A stretch of DNA of 17,014 nucleotides from Thalassiosira profunda. Its lineage: Eukaryota; Bacillariophyta; Thalassiosirophyceae; Thalassiosirales; Thalassiosiraceae. Location: NCBI GenBank assembly GCA_036939355.1, contig JALLAP010000240.1:1-17014 (forward strand), given 5' to 3'. A program made the position numbers and the translations under genes. Under the pieces are notes generated by a model. It was not told the DNA's origin, searched no databases, and was given only the letters and a program-made list of their open reading frames with translations. Shown piece by piece: positions 1 through 9,000 of the stretch; position 1 is the stretch's first letter; each line of letters begins with the position of its first letter.

Positions 1-617
1 TCGAGCCTCCGTCCACCAACGCGGCCGCCTCCAGAAATCCCGCGTACAGCGCCGCCTGCTGCAGCGATTTGCTCGCCTTGCCCGACGACCGGCTTGCCTT
101 GCTGCTCTTCCCACCGGAGCTTTTGCTCGATTTTCCCGCGCGGCCGCTCGACCCCTTCCCGGACTTTCCAGTGTCGTCGCATCCCACCCTTGCGCCATTC
201 GAACTCGTCGTGCTTTTGCTCGATTTTGCGCTTTTGCTCGCCTTTCCCTCGTACTCATTAGCGACGCTCAGGCTGTATGCCGATTTGCTTCCCTTCGAGC
301 TCTTGGAGTGCCGACCCGCTTGCAGGGACGGCGTCGATGCGGGCGAGCAGCTCGGCTCGATGGCTGCGATATCACAGAGTTTGCGATAATGTCAGTTGAA
401 CAGAGACGGAATTGCAAAACAATGGCACTACAGCACAATCGAGCGCACCCTCCGGCTCCGGCGGCGTGGGCGGCTCCCGAATCGCCGCCGTCATTGGCGC
501 CGGCGTGGGACTCCGCGTGTAAATCGCCGCGCCGCCCGTGGGCGACATGGTCACTTGCTTGCCCGCCAGGACCGGGACGGCCAGCGCGAGGGGGGCGAGG
601 AGCCTCATCATCGTCAT
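1..617 (-). CDS. Secreted Ser/Lys-rich protein, silaffin-like (3' end outside window)
   Basis: Model: exon 1 617-449, intron 448-364, exon 2 363 to the window edge, giving 177 residues with the C-terminus missing. Seen: residues 1-18 form a classic signal peptide (MTMMRLLAPLALAVPVLA, then G), followed by a Pro/Thr-rich stretch. From residue 76 to 156 the chain is a Ser/Lys-rich low-complexity region with KxxK spacing: K77-K80-K83, K97-K100-K103-K106, K134-K137, K142-K145 and K152-K155. In exon 2 I count 33 Ser and 15 Lys in 121 residues. Known: silaffins and cingulins of diatoms are signal-peptide proteins with Ser/Lys-rich regions, and KxxK clusters help target them to silica. Inference: a candidate silica-deposition-vesicle or cell-wall protein. 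Similar SK-rich stretches also occur in diatom proteins of unknown role, so function is unproven. The start at 617 was chosen because it gives the signal peptide; an upstream in-frame Met near 1023 adds only unstructured sequence. It is divergent from the BspA-type gene. Confidence 0.6.
364..448 (-). other. Intron of the Ser/Lys-rich gene (85 nt, phase 1)
   Basis: On the minus strand the donor is G|GTGCGC at 448 and the acceptor ATATCGCAG ends at 364. Reading through gives a stop about 27 codons into the intron, just before the acceptor, whereas splicing joins the Pro-rich segment in frame to the Ser/Lys-rich exon. Phase is 1 (g|cc makes Ala57). A CTGAC sequence, a plausible branch point, lies upstream of the acceptor. 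Confidence 0.65.
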
Positions 618-1015
618 GTTTGTCCGCGGGCGGGTGGTGTTTTGTGTTGGGAACAGCAATGCCGAGCGCTTGCAACAAGGAGAGAGGGAGGAAGAACGTG
701 TGGAAGGGAAGAGCCAACGGATCGATCGATCGGAGAGGCGCATCCGCACGCCCACCTCATCGGGGCGCACATGATGTGAGAGGAAGGGGAGAGCGGGAGA
801 GCGCCGAGGAGACAAAAAAGGTATCCTTTGTACTATTCCAAGCGTAGGTAGAACCGAAACGTACTGATTCCCAGGCAGGTAAAATCTCGAGGTGCACTTC
901 CGTTTTTGAGAGGGCCGGTCGCTCCGATCCAACGCGCGTGGCTTGACGGCGAGCTGCTTGGCTTTCCAACAAGCGGCAAGATGGCACCGTCGACCAACAG
1001 AGTTGCAAGCGCAAG
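618..1015. promoter_or_regulatory. Divergent intergenic region between the Ser/Lys-rich and BspA-type genes
   Basis: About 400 bp separates the two divergent starts and presumably holds both promoters. No TATA box can be called with confidence. Visible features are a GATCGATCGATC palindrome at 720-731 and the dyad AAAGG-TAT-CCTTT at 817-829. Open frames crossing the region on both strands look like non-coding read-through. Confidence 0.4.
817..829. promoter_or_regulatory. Dyad AAAGG-TAT-CCTTT
   Basis: A 5-bp inverted repeat around TAT, preceded by extra A residues, lies about 200 bp upstream of both divergent starts (617 minus, 1016 plus). A similar dyad is found at 3967-3981. A regulatory role is inference only. 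Confidence 0.3.
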
Positions 1016-3562
1016 GTGCACACAATGTCTCATGCCTGTCGCGTCGCCTCCGTCACACCACAATTTGTTGACCTTGACACAGACGACATGTCCGCGGCCG
1101 GCTCCGAAGGCACACGCACCGGCCCGGCCCCGAGCGCCCCCGCGGCGGCGCTGCTGGAAGAAATCGACGGCTCCGCCGACGGCGCCCCCCGGGCGTCCCA
1201 CCTCTCCACCACCGCCGTCGCGGTGCCCGTGGACGCGCCGTCGCACGACGTGCCGCTGGCCGCGGCCAGCTTGGCGGCGCCCTCGGCCGACCCAGCGAGG
1301 ACGGGCGGCACGGAGGCGACCGCGGGCCCCCGAGAGCGTTCGTGCGGCGGGCTCGCCTCGACGCACGTCGTGTGCCCCTGCCTGCTGTTCGTTCTCATCG
1401 CGGCGGCGGTGGCGGTGGGGGTGGTGTTTGGCAGCAAGCCGTCGGATGGTGCGGCGGCGGCCGGGCCCGCACTGCCGCCCGCACTGCCGCCGCAGCTGGC
1501 GCCTACGGCCGGGTCGACGCGCCTTTGCTTCGCGGACCGCGACGAACTCAAGGCTGCGGTGGACAGCTACATCGACGGAGGGTCGCCTTGCTCGAGAGGA
1601 GAGAGCTCGTGCGAGGTCGTCCAAACGTACGGGTGGCCGATCGGCTCGTGGTGCACCTCCAACGTTACTGACATGTCGGGATTGTTTGCGTGGGCAGAAA
1701 ATTTCAACGAGCCTCTGGACAAATTAGGGGACACGCCCTGGGACACTTCCAAAGTCACTTCGATGGAGCGAATGTTCTACGAAGCCAGGTCCTACAACCA
1801 GCGGTTAATGTTCGACACCTCCAAAGTCACTTCGATGGCATTCATGTTCAATGGAGCCAAATCATTCAATCGAAACTTGAGGAGCTGGGACACCTCCCAA
1901 GTCACGTCGATGGAGAGTATGTTCGCTGGAGCCAATTCGTTCAATGGGGACTTGAGCAATTTGGACACTTCCAAAGTCACAACATTGGACAGCATGTTCT
2001 CTTCAGCCTTTGCATTCAACCAGGACTTGAGCAGTTTCGACACCTCCAGAGTAACGTCGATGGGAGGAATGTTCGGTGGAGCCTATTCGTTCAACGGGGC
2101 CGTCAGAAACTTCGACACCTCCCAAGTCACGTCAATGGAGGGAATGTTCTGGGAAGCCTCTTCGTTCAACCAGGACTTGAGCAATTGGAACACCTCGAAA
2201 GTGACGTCAATGGTGAGAATGTTCCAAGCTGCGAGATCGTTCAATGGGAACCTGCCCTGGGACACCTCCCAAGTCACTGATATGGCATTAATGTTCGATG
2301 AAGCCTCTGCATTCAACGGGGACGTGAGCAACTGGGACACGTCAAACATCACTTCGATGGGTTCGATGTTTAGTGCCGCGTCTTCCTTCAATCAGGACGT
2401 GAGCCGATGGGATGTTGCCTCGGTAACAGACATGAGATGGATGTTCGGGGAAGCCTCTGTATTCAACGGGAACTTGAGCAACTGGGACACTGCCAAAGTG
2501 GGATCAATGGATTGGATGTTCTACTATGCCTCGTCGTTCAACGGGGACATGAGCAATTGGGACACTTCCAAAGTCACTGACATGGAGAGAATGTTCTCTC
2601 AAGCCACTTCCTTCAACCAGGACCTCTGTGCGTGGGGTGCTCATTACTCAAATTACGGCTCAAAGTACGGCCAATACAAGTACATGTTCGCGGGCACTAG
2701 CTGTCCCAATCAAAATGATCCATCGTGGGACGCCAACTGGTGCGCGGCGACGTGCGACCGTGCGGAACAGGGGCTATCGAACAGCCTTTCGCCCTCGCCA
2801 ACGAGCGCGACTCCCCCTCTGACGCCCGGTCCGACCAAAGCCCCAACGCCGCTTCCTACGCCTCCAAGGTGTTCGCCTTCGTCGGCATCTCCCTGCCCCT
2901 GCTTCGCGGACAAGGAGGAGCTCCAGGCTGCCGTCGATGAATACACGGCGGGAGGGGACGCCTGTGTGAGAGGCGACAGCGAGTGCGAGGTCGTCCAAAA
3001 GTACGGGTGGCCAATCGGAACGTGGTGCACCTCCAACGTCACCGACATGTCTCGGTTGTTCTCTCAAAAAAAGACTTTCAACGACGACCTGTCCTCGTGG
3101 GACACCTCCAAAGTCACTTCGATGGCTTACATGTTCTATGTGGCCTCATCATTCAACGGGGACGTCAGCAGTTTTGACACCTCCAAAGTGACGTCAATGG
3201 TTTACATGTTCTCTGGAGCCACGGCGTTCAACCAGGACCTACCCTGGGACACCTCCAAAGTCACATCAATGCAGTACATGTTCAATGGAGCCTCTGCATT
3301 CAACCAAGACGTGAGCCGTTGGGATGTCACCTCTGTGACAAACATGAGGTACATGTTCTACTATGCCTCTGCATTCAACCAAAACCTCTGTGCCTGGGGT
3401 GCACAATACAATGCTACTGTACGTGATTATGATCCTGATGAATTCGGCACCGTCGACTCCGGCCCATATGACAACATGTTCGCGGAGTCGAACTGCCCCA
3501 GCCAAAATGATCCAGCGGGGCCCGACGCCAACTGGTGCGCGGCGACGTGTGACAGTGTTTAG
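1016..3562 (+). CDS. Single-pass membrane protein with two BspA/DUF285 repeat modules
   Basis: 848 residues, intronless. An N-terminal Ala/Pro-rich region (1-117) is followed by one membrane segment (about 118-138) and no signal peptide, so type II topology with an outside C-terminus is likely. Module 1 (171 to about 580) opens with a Cys-containing cap (CFADRDELKAAVDSY...), has 13 units of the form WDTSKVTSMxxMFxxAxSFN and closes with DANWCAATC. A Pro/Thr/Ser linker follows. Module 2 (from about 628) repeats the same caps around five units. Known: this 24-26-residue repeat is the DUF285/BspA (TIGR02167-like) leucine-rich-repeat-type solenoid of bacterial surface proteins, expanded in several protists including diatoms. 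Inference: cell-surface binding or adhesion; the ligand is unknown. Start: 1016 is the longest option; 1025 has a good ACAATG context, and 1088 marks where coding-like GC-rich codon use begins. The family assignment is firm. Confidence 0.88.
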   Translation: MHTMSHACRVASVTPQFVDLDTDDMSAAGSEGTRTGPAPSAPAAALLEEIDGSADGAPRASHLSTTAVAVPVDAPSHDVPLAAASLAAPSADPARTGGTEATAGPRERSCGGLASTHVVCPCLLFVLIAAAVAVGVVFGSKPSDGAAAAGPALPPALPPQLAPTAGSTRLCFADRDELKAAVDSYIDGGSPCSRGESSCEVVQTYGWPIGSWCTSNVTDMSGLFAWAENFNEPLDKLGDTPWDTSKVTSMERMFYEARSYNQRLMFDTSKVTSMAFMFNGAKSFNRNLRSWDTSQVTSMESMFAGANSFNGDLSNLDTSKVTTLDSMFSSAFAFNQDLSSFDTSRVTSMGGMFGGAYSFNGAVRNFDTSQVTSMEGMFWEASSFNQDLSNWNTSKVTSMVRMFQAARSFNGNLPWDTSQVTDMALMFDEASAFNGDVSNWDTSNITSMGSMFSAASSFNQDVSRWDVASVTDMRWMFGEASVFNGNLSNWDTAKVGSMDWMFYYASSFNGDMSNWDTSKVTDMERMFSQATSFNQDLCAWGAHYSNYGSKYGQYKYMFAGTSCPNQNDPSWDANWCAATCDRAEQGLSNSLSPSPTSATPPLTPGPTKAPTPLPTPPRCSPSSASPCPCFADKEELQAAVDEYTAGGDACVRGDSECEVVQKYGWPIGTWCTSNVTDMSRLFSQKKTFNDDLSSWDTSKVTSMAYMFYVASSFNGDVSSFDTSKVTSMVYMFSGATAFNQDLPWDTSKVTSMQYMFNGASAFNQDVSRWDVTSVTNMRYMFYYASAFNQNLCAWGAQYNATVRDYDPDEFGTVDSGPYDNMFAESNCPSQNDPAGPDANWCAATCDSV
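1738..2640 (+). repeat. DUF285/BspA repeat array, module 1
   Basis: Twelve full tandem units of 72-75 nt after the N-terminal cap, each encoding a variant of [WF]DTSKVTSMxxMFxxAxSFNxDL. The cap contributes a thirteenth, CTSNVTDMS. One unit uses WDVASVTDM and one WDTAKVGSM, so the units have diverged but keep the structural positions. Confidence 0.88.
3098..3390 (+). repeat. DUF285/BspA repeat array, module 2
   Basis: Four tandem units after a second copy of the CTSNVTDMS cap. The last, WDVTSVTNMRYMF, matches the WDVASVTDM unit of module 1, so the second module looks like a shortened copy of the first. Confidence 0.85.
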
Positions 3563-3882
3563 CAGACGACGAGCAGAAAAAGCTCGAGCATATCAGCGGC
3601 CCCGAGCAGAGTGAGCGGGTGAGCGGGAATAGGAAGCGAAGGCTCGCAGAGACAACGAAGTTGTTGTTTGTGTGCGGATGTGGTGTAGACGTGGGCTATC
3701 CGTGGATTGTCGCGGCGGCCGCGAGATGGGGGTGTTCAGCCGCCATCTCTCTCTCGTAATTACGCTAAAAAAAGTACCATTGCAACTCCGAAAATTGGGC
3801 GCCCGTATCCCCCCGCCGCTCACATTGCACGTATCGCAGGTCGACTCGATTCAGGAGATCGAGATCTTTCCAACGGTGGTCT

Positions 3883-3905
3883 CGGCGGGGTCTGACCCCC
3901 CGCCG
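3883..3905. other. GC hairpin, 8-bp perfect stem
   Basis: CGGCGGGG at 3883-3890 pairs with CCCCGCCG at 3898-3905 over a 7-nt loop. An outer CAACGG (3871-3876) could instead pair with CCGTTG (3903-3908), so two alternative folds are possible. Function unknown. Confidence 0.45.
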
Positions 3906-3966
3906 TTGCAAAGATACCTAGCCATCGTTTTCGTCTTCAGCGAGGGCTCGATTTTCGACTTGAGCA

Positions 3967-3981
3967 AAAAAGTATCTTTTT
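3967..3981. promoter_or_regulatory. Dyad AAAAAG-TAT-CTTTTT
   Basis: A 6-bp inverted repeat around TAT about 410 bp upstream of the SNAP start. It shares its layout with the dyad at 817-829. A simple A/T tract by chance cannot be ruled out. Confidence 0.3.
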
Positions 3982-4392
3982 CGTGGCCTCTTTTTCAGCC
4001 ACAACTCAACTGCAACCAGACGCGCCCTGCCTCGTAGGACCGCCGCCACCACTCTCAATCCGCCGCCCCAATCGCCGCCCCGGCTTACAGGCGCCCTCCA
4101 ACCGCCCCAGATATCGAGGGCCGCCCGCAACCGCGGTCAAAATCGGCCGCAAAATCGCTGAGAGCCGCCGATACATCAAATTCGTGCTGCTCGAAGTCGT
4201 CGCCCCCGCCATCAGCGCGCGATCTTTGGGCAAAGCTCGGCCTTCGCTCGGGGGCCGCAGAAACTTGGCCGTTGTCGCGATATTTGCCCCTCCCATCCGC
4301 ACGACGTCGAGCCCAGCAACGCCCGCGGCTCCAGCTGCCGCAGAAGCTGAGATCTCGATTTCGACACAACCAACTAAAACACACGCTCAACC

Positions 4393-5925
4393 ATGGCGCA
4401 CTACCGGAAGGACGCGGCGTCGAACCGCGACGCCCTCTTCGGAGGCGGCGGCGGGGGAGGAGGAGGCGCGCGGAAGGCCCCGGCGGCGAGGGCCCCGGCG
4501 CCGCGATCGCGCACCTCGGCCGCCGCCGCCGCCACAAGCGCCCCCTCCGCAATCACCACCACCTCTACAACCACCATCCCCGCCCCGCCCTCCGTGACGC
4601 CCGGCCCCTCCGCCATCTTCGCCCCCGCCGGGCGATCCTCCCGCACTTCCCCCCTGTCGGTCCTCACGGGCGACGCCAAGATCGCCAAAATGGCCGAGGC
4701 GGAGGATTACCGCCTCAAGGCCAAAAAGGCCATGAGCCGCGGCGTCTTCTCCAAGCCCGATCCCATCTCCGCCGCGAATTTCTACAAGCGCGCCGCGGAC
4801 GCGTACAAAATGTGCGGGGAGAATCGGTTGGAAAGATTGCACCGCATCGCCAGCGGGGATTGCCAGCTGGGGCAGGACGCGTACGCGACGGCCGCGGCGG
4901 AGTACACCCGGGCGGCCGAGCTGGCGGAGGACAGCGACGAGAGTCTGGAGCGGAAGCGGAAGGAGTGCCACAAATTGCACCTCGACGCGGCCAACGCGTG
5001 GGCGCAGATGGGGGAGCGGGGGAGGGCCGCGGAGAGCACCATGAAGGCCGCCTTTGGATTGATAATGGGGGAGGAAGCGACCAAAAAGATGGACGATCCG
5101 GCACTGAAAGCGGTGGAGGAGGCGATCGAAACGTTCGTGCCGGACCCGCTGAACAAGAAGCGGGACTACCGACGGACGGGCGCGTCGGCCTACGAGGGGG
5201 GCGAGCAGAGCGACGAGGAGGTGTGGCAGTTGGCCCGCCAGAACGTCATCTGCGATTCGTACGCCCACGAGACCGTCCTCAAAGCCGGCGTGGAGTTGAT
5301 CAAGCGGAGGCATTACGAATCAGCCCTTTACGCCCACGGCGCCGGGACCGCGTCTCTCGAGCTGGAGGGCATCGCCACCGTGTCCCTCTCACGGGCCTAC
5401 CTCTCCGAGGCCATCGTGACGTTGGCCATGGGAGATGCGGTGGCGGCTGGAAGGGACTTTGCCGATTATCACTTGCAAAGGACGAGCTATCTGAGTTCCC
5501 GGGAGTGCGCCTTGGAGGAGGACTTGGTCCGAGCGTGCACGGAGATGGACGAGGAGGCGCTGGAGGAGGCGCGGTCGCGTGGGGGACCGCACCGGAGCGC
5601 ATTGGCGAATTTGGACCCGGCGGTAAGGGGGCTGGTCATGGAGATTCGCGTGAGCGGGCGGGCGGGGGGCAAGAAGAAAGGCGTTGCGGAGGGGAGGAGG
5701 GTGGAGACAAATGCGCCGGCGGCTGCAAACGTGGGAGTGGGAGCGCCTGTGGCAGCAGCTGTGGCAACGTCAAAGCCCCAGCCACCGAAGAAGAAGGAGG
5801 GACTGTCGGGGGAGGCGCTGGTGCAGGACACGGACGCGGGATTCGCGGAGATGGACGACATTATGAACCAGATGGGGTTGAACGACGACTACGAGGAAGA
5901 CGACGACGAGATTGATCTGACGTAG
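4393..5925 (+). CDS. Gamma-SNAP-like NSF attachment protein
   Basis: 510 residues, intronless, start in a strong AACCATGGC context. Known role: SNAPs bind assembled SNARE complexes and recruit the ATPase NSF, which pulls the complex apart after membrane fusion in the secretory pathway. Seen: residues about 97-415 form an all-helical TPR-like region with the family pattern (AEDYRLKAKKAMSRGVF, then AANFYKRAADAYKMCGE, YATAAAEYTRAAELAED). The helical core resembles animal gamma-SNAP (about 310 residues) more than alpha-SNAP. Unusual parts: a 90-residue low-complexity N-terminus with nine glycines after RDALF, an Ala/Lys-rich linker (about 420-475), and an acidic tail ending DDDEIDLT. The penultimate Leu after acidic residues recalls the alpha-SNAP tail that stimulates NSF. 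It is convergent with the MORN gene, 137 bp apart. Confidence 0.87.
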   Translation: MAHYRKDAASNRDALFGGGGGGGGGARKAPAARAPAPRSRTSAAAAATSAPSAITTTSTTTIPAPPSVTPGPSAIFAPAGRSSRTSPLSVLTGDAKIAKMAEAEDYRLKAKKAMSRGVFSKPDPISAANFYKRAADAYKMCGENRLERLHRIASGDCQLGQDAYATAAAEYTRAAELAEDSDESLERKRKECHKLHLDAANAWAQMGERGRAAESTMKAAFGLIMGEEATKKMDDPALKAVEEAIETFVPDPLNKKRDYRRTGASAYEGGEQSDEEVWQLARQNVICDSYAHETVLKAGVELIKRRHYESALYAHGAGTASLELEGIATVSLSRAYLSEAIVTLAMGDAVAAGRDFADYHLQRTSYLSSRECALEEDLVRACTEMDEEALEEARSRGGPHRSALANLDPAVRGLVMEIRVSGRAGGKKKGVAEGRRVETNAPAAANVGVGAPVAAAVATSKPQPPKKKEGLSGEALVQDTDAGFAEMDDIMNQMGLNDDYEEDDDEIDLT

Positions 5926-6062
5926 CCATCGCGGGTCGGCCGCGCAATACCTAACAACTCCTCTGAAGTCTTCGTCAGTCGATGCACCCACCGTAGACCC
6001 ATCATATCCGGCCAAAGACCAATCCATTTCCTCCCTCCTTAGGTATCTCTCTGTGGCGTTGG

Positions 6063-9000
6063 TCATCCCTCGAACATTTCAGCCCACTCATTTGCGACCT
6101 CGGGATCGTCTCGCCTGTTCCAAATGTTGCTTCGGAGTACATTGGTGAGTCGCTCGTACTTCTCTCTCGTCTCGACTGATACGTTGTCAGGTTCAAAGTA
6201 GGGGGCTCCCGCACGGTAGCTGGTGTCGTGCTGAAACACAACTCTACCACCCGTCGCCTCAATAATCTCAGATATCTCAGCCTCAGGAACGCCACTTTCG
6301 CCCCCCAAATAAAGAAAAAACAGCAATCGAGGTGCTCCATCCAGCAAACTCTGAACGTCCTTGCTACGCAGTTTGAAGGATGATGTCGCGAACGATCTGA
6401 GATGAATGCAACCCCCGAGAATCTTGCGGATCCCCCTCACTGATATTTGAATGTGGTTGAACAGACTGAGCTCTTGCAAGCCGGGGCATTTCCGAGCTAT
6501 GATGGCGCAGGTGTTGTCGGTGAATTCATGGCTGTGCTTCAGATTTCGCTCGAAATGAAGGATGCGGAGATTCGGCAAGTCCTGAAGCATTATCTTCAAA
6601 TCGGAGTCCATCAGCAAGCAAAGCCTCAAATCAAGCTTTACCAGACGCTTGCAGGAGCTGATTGCCTGTGCAAGCGATCGGCGGCATTTTGCTCTGGACC
6701 AGTCGATTTGCAAACGAGGCAGCCACAACACCTCCAGGGTACCCTTTTGCTGGCCGATTATGTCGTGAATCGGCTGAACGTCGTTGAATCTAATGCAATC
6801 AAGCCGTAACTGCTTGAGACCGTGTAGGTCCTTCCAGACAGCACCGCTCTCGCAAAGGTCATTGAGATGGTGGCACCCAAGAACATTGGTCAGCAAGAAC
6901 ACCGACTTCAACGACCCCCTCTTTGACCTGAATAGGGAGGACAATTGCTTCGCAGAGAGTTTGATTGTGTCGTCTTTTGCCATCGTCTCGAGATTGATTT
7001 GCAGATACTTCAGATTGGCCATGTACTTTGTCGCACACCGCAGGCCGGCGTCCAAATCCACCATTGTGTCTCTGTCGTATCGAAGATAAATCTGGTCTGC
7101 GTCCCTCGACGGCAGCTCTGAAGCAATGTCGCAGATTCTTCGGTGGGATCGACTTGCTGCCTGTTGGCAGGCAGCAGAGCAGAAGAGCGCCAGGTTGCAA
7201 CGCGAGCATACCCGCAGCTTGTATTGGTAGTCGTCGACGCCGCAATGCTCGCATTTCTTGGCTGTCACATTATTCTCGAGTCTCCGCTGTTGAGATTGTG
7301 TTGATCGCAGCGTGCACTCATCGTAAAGGCGCTGGCCCTTCGCAGGTTGTTCGCTGGCGCACTTCTCCCTCTCGATTTGCTTCCCTTCGCTTGCATTGAG
7401 AGATGTGACTCTTGCTTTGGACCAAACCCGCTGTCCATCCACGAACTCCCCGTCAAACACTTCGCCCGATGCTTTCGTTATTGTGCCTCTCCCGTGCTGT
7501 TTCCCCTCTACCCACTCCCCCTCGTATACGTGGCCATTTTTCCACACCAACGTCCCCCTCCCGTGGGCTTTCCCTTCTTTGTGATCCCCGCTGTAAGACT
7601 GCCCGTCCTTCCATTTGTTTGTCCCCTTCCCCCAAAACGTCCCCTGCTCGAACTCTCCCTCGTAAACGTCACCGCTGGATGAGACAAAGATCCCAGTACC
7701 GTGCATCTTGTTGTCCTTCCACTCGCCCTTGTACGCACCATTTATGCCAGACATGGTCCCCCACTGGTGCAGGTCGTCCTTCCACTCGCCGTCGTAGACG
7801 CATCCATCCGCGTATCTGCAGACTCCTTTTCCATTTCTCCGGCCGTCCTTGACCTCGCCCTCGTAAACGTCGCCGTTGTCATAGTGGATTGTCTCCATCT
7901 TGGCGTTTTCGCAAGTCCTCTTGCCCCCCTGGAGCCGCCGTTGCTGGGAGTACTGCGACCGCAACCTGCGCCCGTCGAGAAGTTTACGATTTGCACTGGG
8001 AGCAGTGTCGTCGTTCCGAGTGTCAGCATTGGGGAGGGAGGACTCTCCTGTGACATTGCCCGGAGGACACTGATTAATCGCGTCTCCGTTGGCCAACTCT
8101 CCTCGCACCCAATTCCCCTCGATGATTTCGCCCGAAGGATGTTTCATGGTCCCCTTCCCGTGCTCCACCCCATCCACCCAATGCCCCTCGTACGCTTTCC
8201 CCGAAGGCCACATCATTGTCCCCTGTCCGTGCTGCTTATCATTCTTGAACTCTCCCACGTAGACTTTACCACCCTCCCACTTCATCGTCCCTCTCCCGTG
8301 CGCCTTGCCATCTCTGCATTCGCCCTCGTAGACACCACCGTTCGCAAAGGTCTCAGTCCCGGTGCCGTTCATTTGTCCGTTCTTCCATTCGCCGTCGTAG
8401 ACGTCGCCATTGGAGAACGTATAGACGCCTTTGCCGTTCATTTGTCCGTTCTTCCATTCGCCGTCGTAGACGCCACTATCTGCCCACTTCATCGTCCCCT
8501 TCCCGTGCTGAGTTCCCTCCTTGAACTCGCCTTGGTAGGCTCTCCCATCCTCGTACGTCATGGTTCCAACACCGTGGCGCTCACCTTCCTTCCACTCGCC
8601 GTCGTACACGCTTCCGGAATCGCATCTCCAGACGCCTCTGCCATGCATCTTTCCATTCTTCCAATCGCCAGTGCAACTCCAGTCCCTCCCCTTCAACGCC
8701 CCCTTCCCGTGCTCCCGGCCGTTCTCGAACTCGCCCTCGTAGGTAATGCCGTCTTCGCGGTGGTAAGTTCCAGTTCCGTGCTCAACGCCTTCCAGCCACT
8801 CTCCATCGTAGACCCCGACGCCGCTCCACTCCGCTCTGCCCTTCCCATGTTTTTTCCCGTCCTTGATTTCGCCCACGTAGATGTGACCATTAGATGCGGT
8901 GAATCTCCCCTCCCCGTGCGGAGCGTCGTCCTGCCACTCGCAGTCGTAAATACTGCCACATGCGAATTTGCAAACGCCTCTCCCGTGCCGCTTGCCATCC

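Larger units (their letters stand above)
3563..4392. other. Intergenic region: BspA-type 3' end to gamma-SNAP 5' region
   Basis: About 830 bp with no convincing gene; the open frames have no family resemblance. It holds a GC hairpin at 3883-3905, an A/T dyad at 3967-3981 and a C-rich leader ending in CTCAACCATGGC at the SNAP start. The SNAP promoter should lie here. Confidence 0.5.

Noticed and set aside
69..389. 106-residue plus-strand frame at the left edge
   Set aside because: It is the antisense of the Ser/Lys-rich exon; its repeated Leu/Phe/Pro pattern is the mirror of AGC/AAG-type codons.
618..1025. N-terminal extension of the Ser/Lys-rich gene up to the Met near 1023
   Set aside because: The extension has no domain, would bury the signal peptide inside the protein and crosses the likely divergent promoter.
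1016..3562. Bacterial contamination because of the BspA-type repeats
   Set aside because: The neighbouring genes have spliceosomal introns and eukaryotic domains on the same contig, and this repeat family is known in diatoms.
3672..4037. 121-residue plus-strand frame between the BspA-type and SNAP genes
   Set aside because: No family resemblance, irregular composition, and it runs through A/T tracts and a hairpin.
4272..5915. 547-residue plus-strand frame overlapping the SNAP gene
   Set aside because: Arg/Gly-rich shadow in another frame; the SNAP frame has clear homology and a strong start context.
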